Notes: generated by a model not told the origin, from the letters alone. A DNA stretch of 64,000 bases from Erigeron canadensis (GCF_010389155.1 NC_057764.1:248001-312000), one strand, 5' to 3'; positions 24,145 through 36,256 are shown, numbered from the stretch's first letter. Translations and numbers: made by a program.

Positions 24145-27100
24145 TACATCCTCAAAGCTTAAGCTTATTTCCTGAAAAGTATGAAGAAAAAGTGTCAACT
24201 ACGAAAACGTAGTTGGTGAGTGTATAGGTTTTTTAACTAAACCTTGGTACATACCCATTTTAACACTTAGAAAACATATTATTGTTATATTTCGAAATAC
24301 CCAAACCATATGACCGACAAAATTCTCATCTCCAAATATCAAGTTTTCCAAATACAATAATGTCTTTTCAAGACTTGGAAAAATCCATGGTAACTTACAA
24401 AGCTCTCATTTGTCAAAATCATCGCAAGAGAAAAATATGTAAATCTTTTAATCATTTATCACATCAAAACCATTCGGTCATCAAGATTTCAATATCGCCA
24501 ACTTCAACAACTTTCAAGATTTCATATAAGGTCCAATACCCAAACCGTATGTTCATTCCATAATATCCATCATAATAAAATCAATAACATTTAGCCAAAG
24601 GCATAATTTGATGAGTTTGTGCTTGAGCCACTACTAAGACCATTTCATGTCCCAACCAACATAATATCTCATTTAATAGCACAAGCTGTCAATCAAGTGC
24701 TTTAACCACAATTGGGTCGTGCCTTGGAGACGACCATTAAGATATAAAGTAGATTAGAGCACCCTTAGGTCGGTAGCCGTTGAGGGCGGCCACGGAGGCG
24801 GCCAATCAACCTGTCACCTTTATTTTTGTGGGTTAGTGGACGAATCCTAGTTGCGCAACCCTCTAACTACATGCCTCCCCTTTTCGGAGTTAATAGTAGT
24901 GTACCGAGGTGAAACAGTTTGATAGTACTCAAGCTCATCATATAATATATATCACATTGAACATACAACATAGTTCTCATATCAAAATCATTCTTCCAAA
25001 TACCATTTCATAAAAGAAAGCAATTTTATTTATCATGCTTTTCACCCCGAAAGTAAAACACATAAAAGAGTTTGAAAGGGGGCTATGACTCACCTTGATA
25101 TGCAGAGCATTATATATACTTATCCAAAATGGGTACTTCCCATCTATTGCTTCCTTGATCATATATTCCATCATGGTCCTCATCCATATTTCAAAGCCAA
25201 GATTATCCCTACGAGAGGACTAATATACATAAGTTCCTATCTTAAGCCATTACTTAGAAATGTCACTTTCATTAAGTCGTCATCAATTATGGGATCCAAG
25301 TGTATTGCTAATATTCGTATCTTTTTGGTTGTAGAGATTAATGGTGTAAAAGGTCACTTTCAATATACATGTAGTTATAAGTTGTTAGAATTTGGGTAAT
25401 TTGTCTTCATTTGTGGTTTTGTTTGGCATCTTAGATTATCATATGGGAATGCCATATTAAGTTATATTATCCTTATTCCTCATTTGATGTGTAACCGATT
25501 TTAGCACCAATTTGCATTTGTGATATCAATTTATAGTTTGGTTCACGCAATTACTTATGTCCATTCCGCTTAGTTATCTTCTATGTTACTTGGATTACGC
25601 TTATCTTTTACTCACATATTTCTCAATATGTCTTATCATTATTCGGGTTTATGAAATTCGCTTAAGTGTTATGGGTCATCACCAATTGGGCCTAAGTGTC
25701 ATGGGCTTCATTTAGTTATTGGGCTTAACCTTATTTGGGCTAGATGCTTAATGGGTTGTATTGGTTATTGGGTTATATGGTTTATTGGGCCAAGTGGGCC
25801 TACTGATTTAGGTTCCTTATGGGTTCACTAGTTGGGCCAGTTTAGACCACCATGGTTTTTAGTCCATTCCTTAGCTCATTACACAAATTATTAGTTTACT
25901 TCAGAATTTTCTGTTTTTACTTCACATTTTTATGAAATCTTGGCTATCATTTTGGGGTCAAGCCGAATTATTTGGACCTTCATGATTTTTACACAGAGAC
26001 TTATCTGTATCTAGTATTTTGGTGAATTTTTGGTGAATTTTTAGATAAGGTTTACTATGTATAAAAATTACGTAAACTAATGTGGTCAAAAAGGCTACTG
26101 TTTGGCGACTTGAAATGTTTTATAAAAGTTCTTAGTGATATGACTTTCAGAAAAATCCCAAAAATTTATTTTAAGTTATGGACACGTTGAACTCACCTTT
26201 CACCAAGTTTGACCTTCTATAACCTTATGGATTAGGAGATAAAAATTGTTAAAGTTGATAAATATTCAGACAAAAATGCAGCCTTGACCAGTTTTAGTAG
26301 AAAAATCATATCTTTCGTTTGGTTCAGTATTTTTGAGTAATTATAGTTGGAGGTTAAACTTAACTCTCTTATATACAACTTTTATTTTGAAAGTTGTGCT
26401 TGAAACGGCTCTCACATGCCCAGTTTACCCGTTCCAAGACAAAAAATGGTTTCTGTCAGATTTGTTCTTGATCATATCAACTCACCAATGACCTTTCTTG
26501 CTTAATTAGCACTTTAATCTATCACTTACAAGATCAACACTCATTTTGCATCATTTTAACATCAATATTTACTGATTTCAAACATATTCAAGATCATTCA
26601 TCAAAGATCCATCTCAAAACCAAACTTTTAACAAGCTATTCTAACACAAACTATGTACATGCATGTCAAGATCTAACCTTTTTGAACATAATCAAGCTAT
26701 GAACTTTAATCCACTTTTTGAAAACATCATTTTTATGAAAAATTCCAGAACTATAAACATATTTTTTTTGATAGAAAATCATTTAAGTGAGGCCCATTTA
26801 ACCATTTTATAGCAAATCATTCAACTACTAACTCTTGGATCTTGTTCTTGTTGAATCATTGAATCCTTTCTCTAGATCTTTAGATGCATGAACATGTGAG
26901 ATAAGAATCTATAAACCTTGCTCTCATTGAGTATAACTCAAGAAGAAAATCAAAGAAAAACATGATTTTTGATAAAGGTATTTTAGTATCTACAAAAACA
27001 ACATAGATTAAACAAAGAGATGATGACTTATACCCTTAATGAACTCGGATTTGAAGATGGTTTTATGCAGAAAATTTCGTGGCTTTCCAGCCTCCAAACA

Positions 27101-27641
27101 ACCATAATCCTTGCTTGAAATAACCCTAAATCCTAGCTTGATATACTCCTTGATTAACCCTTTCCTTATTAGTATTGTAGATTAGATATGATTTTTCCCA
27201 TGCTTTTTCCTTGTTGTTCTTGGCCGAAAATGGAGGAAGAAAAGGAAGAGGAAATGCAGAATTTTTGAGAGAGAAATGTGGTTGAGTGCGTGTGAAAGTT
27301 TTGGGAAATGGAGAGAAATGAAGAGTGTGTAAAGGGTTTGTGTATGGGGAGTGTGAAGTCAAGATATGTTTTTTGATTGGGTAAATGGTTTTGGGGAAAG
27401 GGGGGCCGGTTTTGGTTTTAAAAATTGAAAGGGTATTTTAGTTTTGTTAGTTGATAATTGTATAAGTATAGGTTATATGTATAAGATACAAGTACTACAC
27501 TTAGGACTTCATGGTACATTTCTTTCTCATTCATATATATATATATATATGGCCGTATATATGTATGTGTGTACATACATTTTTTTTGGTACTTTAGTTT
27601 TGTCACTTAACTCATTGTATGAACATTTTGTATTTGTTAAG
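24145..27641 (-). repeat. Degenerate retroelement sequence, non-coding
   Basis: About 3.5 kb without a supportable gene. Parts resemble family B in reverse orientation: the block at 24195-24225 about cf. 37555, the cytosine-rich ACCCCGAAAG block near 25045 and the purine-rich block at 27230-27350. A (TA)n run lies at about 27535-27550. I read it as overlapping decayed LTRs or internal regions without clear borders. Confidence 0.4.
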
Positions 27642-28247
27642 TGATGATATACCTATACGGAGCTCTAGCTCCGTATCCGAAACAGAAGCAGAGAACGAAG
27701 TTATCTTCGTACAGGTAAACCATAATGGAGCTTCACCCCCGCTAAACATAATCATCCCGGAGCTCCAAAGGTAATAAATACCAAGCTTCGAAGAGATATA
27801 CAATAAATATCGGATATAGATCAATTCCATAAAACAACCTATTAAATATATATCGAGGCTCCGATATATTCGGACACAACTTGGTAACAAGATTACCACA
27901 AATCTCCTCAAGAAGAAACAAGATATTCATAAAAGAGGAAGAGATCTACCCTAATTCTCTTACCTTCCTCTCCAAGTTATCTACCCTTTATATAAATAGA
28001 GGAGGAGCCTCACGGCACAAGGATCATACAGATTCACAAATACAAACTAAAAACCCTAACACACGGTTTATTCGACCTCCGAATAAACCCTAAATAAAAC
28101 CCTAAGTCGAACAAATCGACTTAGCCACAAAACCATCCGGCGTAAAGCGGTTATCTAGACCCTCTGACCGTAAGGGAATCGTCGTTCAACACCCACAACC
28201 CAACTCACACCTCCGGTTGAGCCATAGTGCGATTATTTGATCAAACA
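27642..28247 (+). repeat. 5' LTR of the Tat-type element
   Basis: 606 bp from TGATGATATACC to GATCAAACA. It opens with two hairpins: ATACGGAGCT-CT-AGCTCCGTAT and ACGAAG-TTAT-CTTCGT. A TATA box (TTTATATAAATAG) lies near 27988. The first 83 bp match 36168-36250 with a single difference. Confidence 0.85.
27988..27999 (+). promoter_or_regulatory. TATA box in the 5' LTR
   Basis: TTTATATAAATAG about 250 bp before the LTR end, in the usual position between U3 and R. Confidence 0.6.
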
Positions 28248-28250
28248 AAT

Positions 28251-28268
28251 TGGCGCCATCCGTGGGAC
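28251..28268 (+). other. Primer binding site
   Basis: TGGCGCCATCCGTGGGAC, three bases after the LTR end. TGGCGCC followed by a CGTGGGAC-like stretch is the tRNA 3'-end complement seen in Tat/Athila-type plant Gypsy elements. Which tRNA primes cannot be decided by eye. Confidence 0.75.
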
Positions 28269-28315
28269 CCGCCTGAACGCAAACTCGAACCCACCATTTA
28301 TCAAGAGAACTACAT

Positions 28316-28957
28316 ATGGCCGACCGAGACCTGGGAAGTACCCAAAACGGCAGTTACAGGTCGCTTTCGGTCCCTCCCAAGATCGTCAGTAAAAGAAAGG
28401 ATGCCGAGGATGTCATCGCCGACATAACCTTCGGTTTCAACGAAGTCGACAATTTCTCAGAGGACCCGCTGGTAATACAGATCTCAGTCTGTGATATCCT
28501 GGTTCATAGGGTGTACATAGACGGAGGGAGCGAGTGCGACGTTCTCTACGAGCACTGCTTTCTGCAGCTTCCTGATCTAGTTCGGAGCTCGATAACCTCC
28601 CCGAAGGCACCCTTAATCGGATTCGCAAGAGAGCGAACTTGGCCAATAGGGGAAATTCGCTTACCAGTCCGAATTGGCCAACCTCCAACGATCAGGACAA
28701 AGAGTCTAGACTTCGTTATAGTAAGGTCACCTTCGCCCTATAACGTACTATTGAGGAGACCTGCTATGAAAAGACTGGGGATCGTTGCGTCTACGATCCA
28801 CTCCGTAGTCAAGTTTCTGACCCCAGAAGGGGTGGGGACGATAGAGTCCCTCCGTCGCCACGGGAAACACGTCCATGATGTGAAACGGGCCCGGAAGAAA
28901 CAAAGGTTACTATCCCTACGACCACGGAACAGGACAAAGATGAAGGTATCGCCATAA
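28316..28957 (+). pseudogene. gag remnant fused to retropepsin (protease)
   Basis: A 213-codon open frame starts 48 bp after the primer site. The first ~25 residues look like a gag N-terminus, then the sequence jumps into the region before the protease, so nearly all of gag is deleted. The aspartic protease motif VYIDGGSECDVLY (about residues 66-78) is the plant Gypsy form of D-T/G-G. The frame closes before the reverse transcriptase begins. Confidence 0.75.
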
Positions 28958-31900
28958 ACCCGGCTTTCCCGGAGCAGCTAATCATGATAGGGAAACAGTT
29001 GCCCCCAAAGTTCAAACCAAAGCTTCGAAAACTGTTAGAAGATAACATGGATGTCTTCGCATGGGAATATTCCGATATGACAGGAATACCTTGAAAAATA
29101 CCAGTTCAGGGTAAGGAATTTATAACGGAGCACAGGTTAAACGAACATAAGCACCTAACCCAGTCCATCAAAAGAAGATATCCTTGGCAGCGGAAAAAGA
29201 CCAAGTTGCATTAAAGGAAGTCGACGAGCTCCTGAAGGCCAGGATAATCAGAGAATCAGTATACCCCACATGGGTAGCCAACCCAGTCATGGTAAAGAAA
29301 AGTGACAGAGGATAGCGAATGTGTGTAGACTTCACAAACATAAACAAGGCGACGCCAAAGGACTGTTATCCTCTGCCCGAGATCGACTGGAAGGTTAAAT
29401 CTATAGCGGATTTCAGGTTAAAGTGTTTTCTAGATGCGTACAAAGGATACCACCAGATACAGATGGCCAAAGAAGATGAGGCAAAGACGTCATTCTACAC
29501 CAGCAAGGGAATATATTGTTACACGAAAATGCCGTTCGGGCTCAAAAATGCAGGGGCCACGTATCAGCGGCTCGTGGATAAGGTCTTTCATCACCAATTA
29601 GGCAGAAACCTAGAAGCCTACGTGGACGACATGGTCATCAAAAGCAGAAGCGAAGAAGACTTGCTAACAGATGTGCAGGAGACCTTCAACACGTTGAGAG
29701 GAATCAACATGAAACTCAACCCAAAGAAATGCTCATTCGGCGTGGAAGAAGGGAAATTTCTAGGATATTACATAACAAAGAAGGGGATCCAGGCCAACCC
29801 GTCAAAAGTCAACAAGCTTTCGCAGCTGCTCCCGCCAACTTTGATAAAGGAAGTACAAAGCTTGAATGGAAAATTGGCAGCGTTAAGCAGATTCTTGTCC
29901 AGAGGTGCCGAAAAACAACTTCCATTCTTCAAAATGCTTAAAGGATGCATAGACAAGAAGACTTTCAGATGGACTGTTGAGGCCAACGAAGCATTCGAGC
30001 AGATGAAAAAATATATCGCGAAACTGCCAACTTTGACGTCCCCGATAGTAGGAGAGACTTTGTATATATACATTGCGGCATCCAAGGAATGTGTAAGCTC
30101 CGTACTGCTGGCTGAAAGAGACAGGAAGTAAATTCCCATCTATTTCGTCAGTCGGATCCTGCAAGGAGCAGAAGCGCGATACCCGGAGCTCGAAAAGCTG
30201 GTCTTAGCATTAGTCCATACCGCTAGAAGGCTCCGACGATACTTCTAGGCCCACAACATCGTAGTCCTAACAGACAAACCAATAAAGCAGGTGCTGCTAA
30301 AACCCGAAAAATCGGGGAGAATGGCCAAATGGGCCATCGAACTCGGGGAACATGACATAGAATTCTGTCCTCGAAGCTCTATGAAAGGTCAAGTGCTTGC
30401 GGACTTCATAGCAGAAACCCGGCATAATAAGGAAACCGTGGTCACGAGTCACTCGAGCACACTCGCCATCACCAAAGAGCGAGATAGCAACAAATGGCAG
30501 CTATATACTGACGGGGCGTCAAGCAAGAGCGGCTCCGGAGCAGGCCTAATGCTGATAGGACCAAATCAGAAGGAATATACCTACGCGTTGCGATTCAAGT
30601 TCGACACAACGAACAATGAAGCAGAATACGAAGCACTATTAGCAGGTCTCCGGATAGCGAAGGACGTGAAAGTCTGACACATACATGTGTATGTAGACTC
30701 GCAGCTAGTGGCCAAGCAAGTCCAAAGGGAATTCGAAGCGAAACAACCAACAATTAAAAAATATTTGGAAAAAGTTCATGAATTGATAAATTGCTTCGGA
30801 TCGTTCGAAATAGAACACATAAGGAGGAATCAGAACCAAAAAGCGGATGCACTCAGCAAATTGGCATCCCTAAAATTTTCTCATTTAGCCAAAGACGTCC
30901 TAATAGAAGTTGTCGAAGATAGATCAATAGAAGGGCAGGAGGTACTAGCAATAGTCACCGAAGACCCGAATAACTGGATGACACCTGTAAAGGAATATTT
31001 AGTAAGTGGGCTCCTCCCAGAAGATAAGAACGAAGCTCAGAAAATAAGAATTAAAGCGCCTCAGTTCAAATTAATGGACGGAGTTCTGTACAAGAAAGCC
31101 TTCCTGACCCCATGGTTGAGGTGCGTCGGACCAAACGAAGAAAATATGATAATAACAGAAACACACGGGGGGACATGCGGACACCATGCCAGCCCAAGGT
31201 CGATAGTAGCAAAGATACTACGACTCGGCTACTGTTGGCCAACTATGCATCAGGATGCATCAGCAACGATACGAGTATGTGTAAACTGCCAACTACACGC
31301 AAATGTCAGTAGAATGCCCAAACAGGATATGACCTCCGTTATTTCAGCTTGGCCCTTCGCACAATGGGGAATAGACATAGTTGGACCATTACCAGCAGCA
31401 CCATCAGGACACAGGTTTTTGATTGTCGTGATCGATTACTTCACCAAATGGGTAGAAGCGAAACCGCTGACAGAGATCACCGGAAAGAACGTCGAAAAGT
31501 TTGTCTTCGAGCATATAATTTGCCGATTTGGGGTGCCGCACATTATCATCTCCGATAATGGAAAACAATTCTCGAAGGGCACATTCCCAGATTTCTGCGA
31601 TTGGTTAAAAATACAAAAAATAGTTACCTCCGTATATCATCCCCAGCGTAACGGAATGGTCGAAGTAACAAATCGCGATCTAGTCAAAGGTATTGAGAAG
31701 AGGCTGGGACCTACTCGAAAAGGATGGGTCGACGAAATACCCTTAGTATTATGGGGACTAAGGACCACGCCAAAAAGGGGAACAAAATAAGCCCCCTTCA
31801 GCCTGGTATATGGGTCAGAAGCAGTTTTACCAACGGAGCTTTAGGTCTCCACCTGCAGGGTATCCAACATGGAGACGGAGAACAATAATGAGAATCTCCG

Positions 31901-32279
31901 AATAAACCTCGACATCCTGGATGAAAGAAGGGAAATAGCAGCGATACGAACAGCTTCCTACCGACAAAAAGTAGAGAACTACTATAATAAAAGGGTACGG
32001 AAGTCAACCTTCAAGCCAGGAGATTATGTGCTCAGACTAAATAGTCAGAGCGGAGAGGGAGAAAAAGGAAAACTTGGCCAAACATGGGAAGGGCCATAGA
32101 AGGTAGCCCAGGCCTACGGAAACGGGGCATACGACTTGATCGACATGGAAGACAATTCAGTTGGAAGACCATGGAACGCAGTAAACCTTCGTCGTTTCTA
32201 CCACTAAGGACAAAGCTCCAAAAAATATACCAACTAATTTGGAGCAAGTCTTTTAATAAAAATAAAAAATTTTAAGCGA
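28958..32279 (+). pseudogene. pol polyprotein remnant: RT, RNase H, aRNH, integrase
   Basis: Reverse transcriptase lies in about 28960-29900 (MPFGLKNAGATYQ, active site YVDDM near 29618) and the usual RNase H about 29940-30250. A second, archaeal-type RNase H follows at 30490-30880 (LYTDGASSKSGSGAG, NNEAEYEALLAGL, VYVDSQLV, QKADALS). Integrase is 31040-31790, with an HHCC zinc finger ending CVNC, then core residues in GIDIVG, SDNGKQF and VEVTNRD, and a C-terminal piece to about 32200. In-frame stops occur at 29092, 29313, 30129, 30246, 30675, 31788, 31842 and 32097, among others. Several fit G-to-A or C-to-T change of Trp, Gln or Arg codons. It cannot make an intact product. Confidence 0.88.
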
Positions 32280-32523
32280 ACAGGGTCGCAACCTTTTGAA
32301 AATAATAATTATGTGTACGTACAAGTAATTAAAAAATATCTAAATGTTGGTGTAAGAGAAAGCTCGTTAAATCCAACATAACCACAACACAAATCTATAT
32401 ATATAAGTATAGATAAAAGCTTGGTTAAAACTCAAGCCATAGATATAAGTCTTTAAACAAAGATATAAATCAAAATGTTTAGAGAGTATAACAAGCAGAA
32501 ATATTAATGTTTACAAACATTGA
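32280..32523. other. Spacer between pol and the antisense gene
   Basis: AT-rich gap between the convergent pol and antisense reading frames. No feature recognised; it is where the two transcripts would end. Confidence 0.5.
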
Positions 32524-33919
32524 TCAAGATGAGGAACGGGGTTTCTTTTGGAGCAACTCTTCGACTGAGGAAGAATCACTGGCGGCAATATCTCTCACAA
32601 AAGGGAAATCTGCACAGGCAAGGGCATCTTCAGCTGCTAGCACTCTTTCTGTAGACTGATTAGCAAAATCCGGTGCTAGGGAAACTAGCCAATCCCTGGC
32701 TAACTGGGTTAGGACTGACGCTCTCTCCTGAGCTCGGTTGGCATTCACCACCTCTCCCAACAACATACCAGCCTCCTCACTCCTGATCAGCTCAGTACAG
32801 ACATAAGGGATCACCTCAGATATAACCCATTTTCACTTTAGTTCTGCAGCAACAGCTCTTTGGTTAGCCCCAGCCAGCTGGCCCTCAAGATCAACGATAC
32901 GGGCATCCCTCTCATCTATGGCCTTCTTACTTGATTCACAGTAAGTCCCCATGTGATTGACCTTCCCCTGAGCAGTCTGCAGCTGTTTCACAAGTGTGGC
33001 GCATTGATCTTGTTGTTCAGCCAATTGCCTCTTCAGATAAAGCTGCCCATTCTGCAAACGAGCAATAAAAAACTGCTCCCTATGGCAAGAATCACAAATG
33101 GAAGAACCCCCCTCATAACCACGCTTTCTCAGGTTCGCCAATCGCCCCTCCATATCATCTCGTTGTTCAGCCAACAAACGAAGACGAGCACCTACAACCG
33201 TCCCCACCAAAGTACTCATATACACAAGTTGGTTGTGAGAAGCCTGCAAGTTCCCTGCATCCATGCCCATGAGTTCCCGAATCCAATCTTCTGGAACAAA
33301 GTGAAGCAAAGCATTCTCCACCACATCAGGCTCAGGAACATCTGTGATACGTAAAAGTATTAGCAATAAACAAACCCCGAAGAAAGGAAAATAGTAAAAG
33401 AATACTTACTGAGAGTCAACTCCCCAGGCTGAAGTTCACCTAGCAGCATCGTATCGAAAATGGACTGTGGTTTCGCCTTTTCCTTTGCAGCCTTAGAAGA
33501 CGACCTTGATGAAACCTTCCTCTTCTTGGAAGGAGTAACGGCAGGAGGGACCTCTCTCTCAACATCCACAATCTCGTGATCAACAGGCTCCACATATGAC
33601 AAATTCGCAGGAATCACAGAAACCCTAGGGTGACACTCCAACAATGGACCCTTAACAAACTCAGCCAGCGTAAACTCTACAAAAAAAAGGAGAAGACGAA
33701 AGAGCCATGATAAGAAAGGTGAATCCGAGATTAAATAAGTAAAGGGGAAAGTAAACAGAAAATTAACGGTGCCTCTAACGCAAATTCTGGAATCAACTCC
33801 CTCGGGCCATTGCTTCAGAATATCGGCCCGATGCAGAACAACGTCAGGATAGCGATCCAACTTGACAGGATTATGCAGAAGACGATGGTACAGAGGTAAC
33901 TCAAGGGCATGGGGGGAGC

Positions 33920-35420
33920 GGCCTTGATATGTCCATTTATATAGACATTCCCATATCGTTTCTAAGTCGTTTTAAGCTTAATTATGTGCAAATTACATGT
34001 ATATTCGATGTTTTGATGGTATTGTTAGTGGTTGCAGGCTTAGAACAGGTGAAATGGTTAGAAACGGCTTTCGGATGACTAAAAGATGCATTAGGATGGT
34101 TCATGGACGTGTACGAATGAAGACGGAATGAAAATTACAAGTTTTGGCTGAAAACAGAGTTGGTGCCGCTCCTGGAAGATTGGTGCGGAGCATATTTTGA
34201 TAAGAAAGTTGGAAGATGTGAGAAAACAGGGAGGTGCGGCGCACCAACCCTGTGGTGTGTCGCATATCGGGAGGAGATATTTTTGGAAACAAGGCCAGGT
34301 GCGTCGCACCTGATGCTTGTTGCGTCGCACCTGGAGGTCGGTTTGTGAAGACTTTTTATAAACTCTATAAATACAAGACCAAAACCCTCCCATTCGAGAC
34401 ACATTCACTTCCAGTCGATTTTAGGGTTTCTTGAGGCACTTTTTAGCAGCTTTTACATTCTCCAAGTTCTAGGGGTTGCTCAAGGGATTCAAGGCATTCA
34501 AACATCGATTTTCTTAGCTTTTCATTCTCTTTCGCACTTTGGTACAAGATGTTTACTCTTTCTTTTACTATTTGTGATTTATTTATGATTATGTCTAGCT
34601 AATAACTTCATTATCCACTGAGATGAAGTGACACATTGAATAATGGTTGCATAATCTTTTGAATTCAAGTTGATTGTTAAACGTTTTGTCGTAATCTTAA
34701 TGTTTTGAGTTCTTGTGTTCTTATCTATTGATTCGTTGATAGTGTATGAATGATTTAGAGGTATCTAGGTTTAGGAGTGCATTGTTCTAGTTAATTGGGT
34801 ACAATTAATAGGTGTTGACTTGTGGTAACAAGACAATAAACGGCAATAAATAATAGAATTCAAAGTGTTAACGGTTTGGTAAAATTGATAGACAAGATTG
34901 TTTACAATAACAATACAAATTCGTCAATTTAGTAGGTCTTGATAGTGAAGGTGGTCACCGGAACTTAGGGGTCGAAAGATTGGTTAATGGGTCGGATAGG
35001 GTAATAAGCTAGGTGCGCAACTAGTGAGTTCTTTGTTCTACCTCGTTATAAAATCAACAAGTTGAATTGGTTTTAACATAGATGCAACCTAAATAATGTG
35101 TGTCATGGAGTCGAAGTGGATGATCTTTTAATTCTATTTGATATTAGACAATTCTCTTTTCGATAAATTCTTCGGAATTTCTAACTCTTTCAATCAACTA
35201 ACTTTTTCAACATAAAATCAAGATGACGTGGTGTCTTCAAAAACCAAAATCTTTTTAACTACTTAAAACTCGCTAGCTCTTTGTAGTCTCCGTGGAATGA
35301 ACTTTTACTTACTTTAATCTATATTGCATACGGACGGGTCCACTGCCCGATTGTGTGTGGTATTCGATTCGGAGTATTTTTAAGGATTTTAATTTAACTA
35401 GATTTTCACACATCAGACTT
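33920..35420 (+). mobile_element. Solo LTR family A, copy A3, nested in the Tat element
   Basis: The LTR runs from TGATATGTCC at 33925 to CACATCA at 35415 (1491 bp). The flanks GGCCT (33920-33924) and GACTT (35416-35420) look like a target duplication with two transitions. Its ends, TATA box (34366-34374), leader and the block GGACGGGTCCACTGCCCG near 35333 align with copy A2. Removing it leaves the antisense exon in frame, which supports the borders. Confidence 0.75.
34162..34331 (+). promoter_or_regulatory. Paired-palindrome array of LTR A3, variant motif
   Basis: Motif GGTGCGNCGCACC. Clear copies start at 34233, 34298 and 34319 (start TGTTGCG), with decayed copies at 34162, 34182 and 34254. 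They form three pairs with 20-21 bp between members and 65-71 bp between pairs. The last one ends 34 bp before TATAAATAC at 34366. It shares the core TGCGNCGCA with copies A1 and A2 but has different outer bases and a shorter spacing. Confidence 0.7.
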
Positions 35421-36152
35421 CCTTAAACTTAGTTGGCTTTTCACCAGCAATCAAAAGTTCATAAGCCTCGGGAATCACGGAACACTCAATAAACACAAAC
35501 TCATTTTTCCACCCACGTACATCAGTGCTACCAGAAAGGAATATATCAACCTTGGGTTTCTTTTGAATTGTAACCCAATCACCAGCGTCACATAAATCAA
35601 AACAGGCAGAAAACATATCCACGATCGGTTCACCATCAAGAGCGCGACAAAGGATCTCAAAACCAATAATACGGGCAACGCCGTTGGGATGCATATAAGA
35701 AAACGGACAGTTACAGTGGCTAAGAACATCGAGAAAAAAGGGGGACAACGGGAATCTCATGTTCCCCCGGGTCACGTGGGCAATATACAAGACCACATAA
35801 CCCTGCGGTGGGTCTTGAACAGTCTGCCCAAACGATGGTAACTGAACCGTCTTATCACAATCTGACAAATAGGTGGTGCAAAACCATTGTAATCCCTCAG
35901 GGGTAATAACAGAAGAAAGATCACTACGCCCCACCTTTGCCATGATGATTCGAAAGAAAAAGCACAAAAGAAGATTCGAGTTACCTGTAGATGGCGAAAG
36001 CAATTAGAGCAGAGAGATTGAGGTGATTGGGGAAATGACGGATCGGATTCGCAGGTAAATGAAAGGTATTTTCCCTTGGCTATCCTAATTTTTCATTTTA
36101 GACCCTCGAGATATTTTGAAGTCTAACAAAACAGTCAGTCACTGCCTCTTTC

Positions 36153-36167
36153 CTTAGACTGGGGGCT
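36153..36167 (+). other. Polypurine tract
   Basis: The stretch TTAGACTGGGGGCT lies directly before the 3' LTR start and is the plus-strand primer position for Gypsy elements. Confidence 0.5.
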
Positions 36168-36250
36168 TGATGATATACCTATACGGAGCTCTAGCTCCGT
36201 ATCCGAAGCAGAAGCAGAGAACGAAGTTATCTTCGTACAGGTAAACCATA
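36168..36250 (+). repeat. 3' LTR stub of the Tat-type element
   Basis: 83 bp matching 27642-27724 with one mismatch (near LTR position 41), after which homology stops abruptly. The remaining ~520 bp of LTR are missing and family-B repeat sequence follows. Confidence 0.85.
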
Positions 36251-36256
36251 AGTTGC

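Larger units (their letters stand above)
32524..35943 (-). pseudogene. Antisense spliced gene of the Tat element (putative gypsy-type transposon domain)
   Basis: Reads against pol. It likely starts at 35943 (MAKVGRSDLS). The first exon encodes a domain like Pfam 'putative gypsy type transposon' (PF04195; motif GFEILCRALDGEP). The family-A LTR interrupts this exon at 35415; coding resumes at 33924 in the same frame once the LTR and one target duplication are discounted. Two introns follow (about 33775-33680 and 33416-33341), with GT donors and AG acceptors on the - strand. Then come a Lys/Arg/Ser-rich basic stretch and a long coiled coil (33366-32836). A TGA at 32833 interrupts the frame, which then continues to 32524. 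Such antisense genes are known from Tat-group elements; their function is unclear. Confidence 0.7.
27642..36250 (+). mobile_element. Defective Tat-type Ty3/Gypsy LTR retrotransposon
   Basis: Order from left: 5' LTR, primer binding site, protease, reverse transcriptase, RNase H, second archaeal-type RNase H, integrase, an antisense gene, polypurine tract and an 83-bp stub of the 3' LTR. The second RNase H and the extra antisense gene place it in the Tat group of plant Gypsy elements. Most of gag is missing. The pol region has at least eight in-frame stops, so the element is non-autonomous. A family-A solo LTR (33925-35415) is nested in it. The 3' LTR is cut off at 36250, where family-B repeat sequence begins, so no target duplication can be checked. 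Confidence 0.88.

Noticed and set aside
24282..25399. Open frames of 68-104 codons
   Set aside because: They lie in decayed LTR-like sequence and show no protein family resemblance.
28437..29048. Open frames on the - strand opposite the protease
   Set aside because: Shadow frames of the GC-richer retrotransposon coding strand; no domain recognised.
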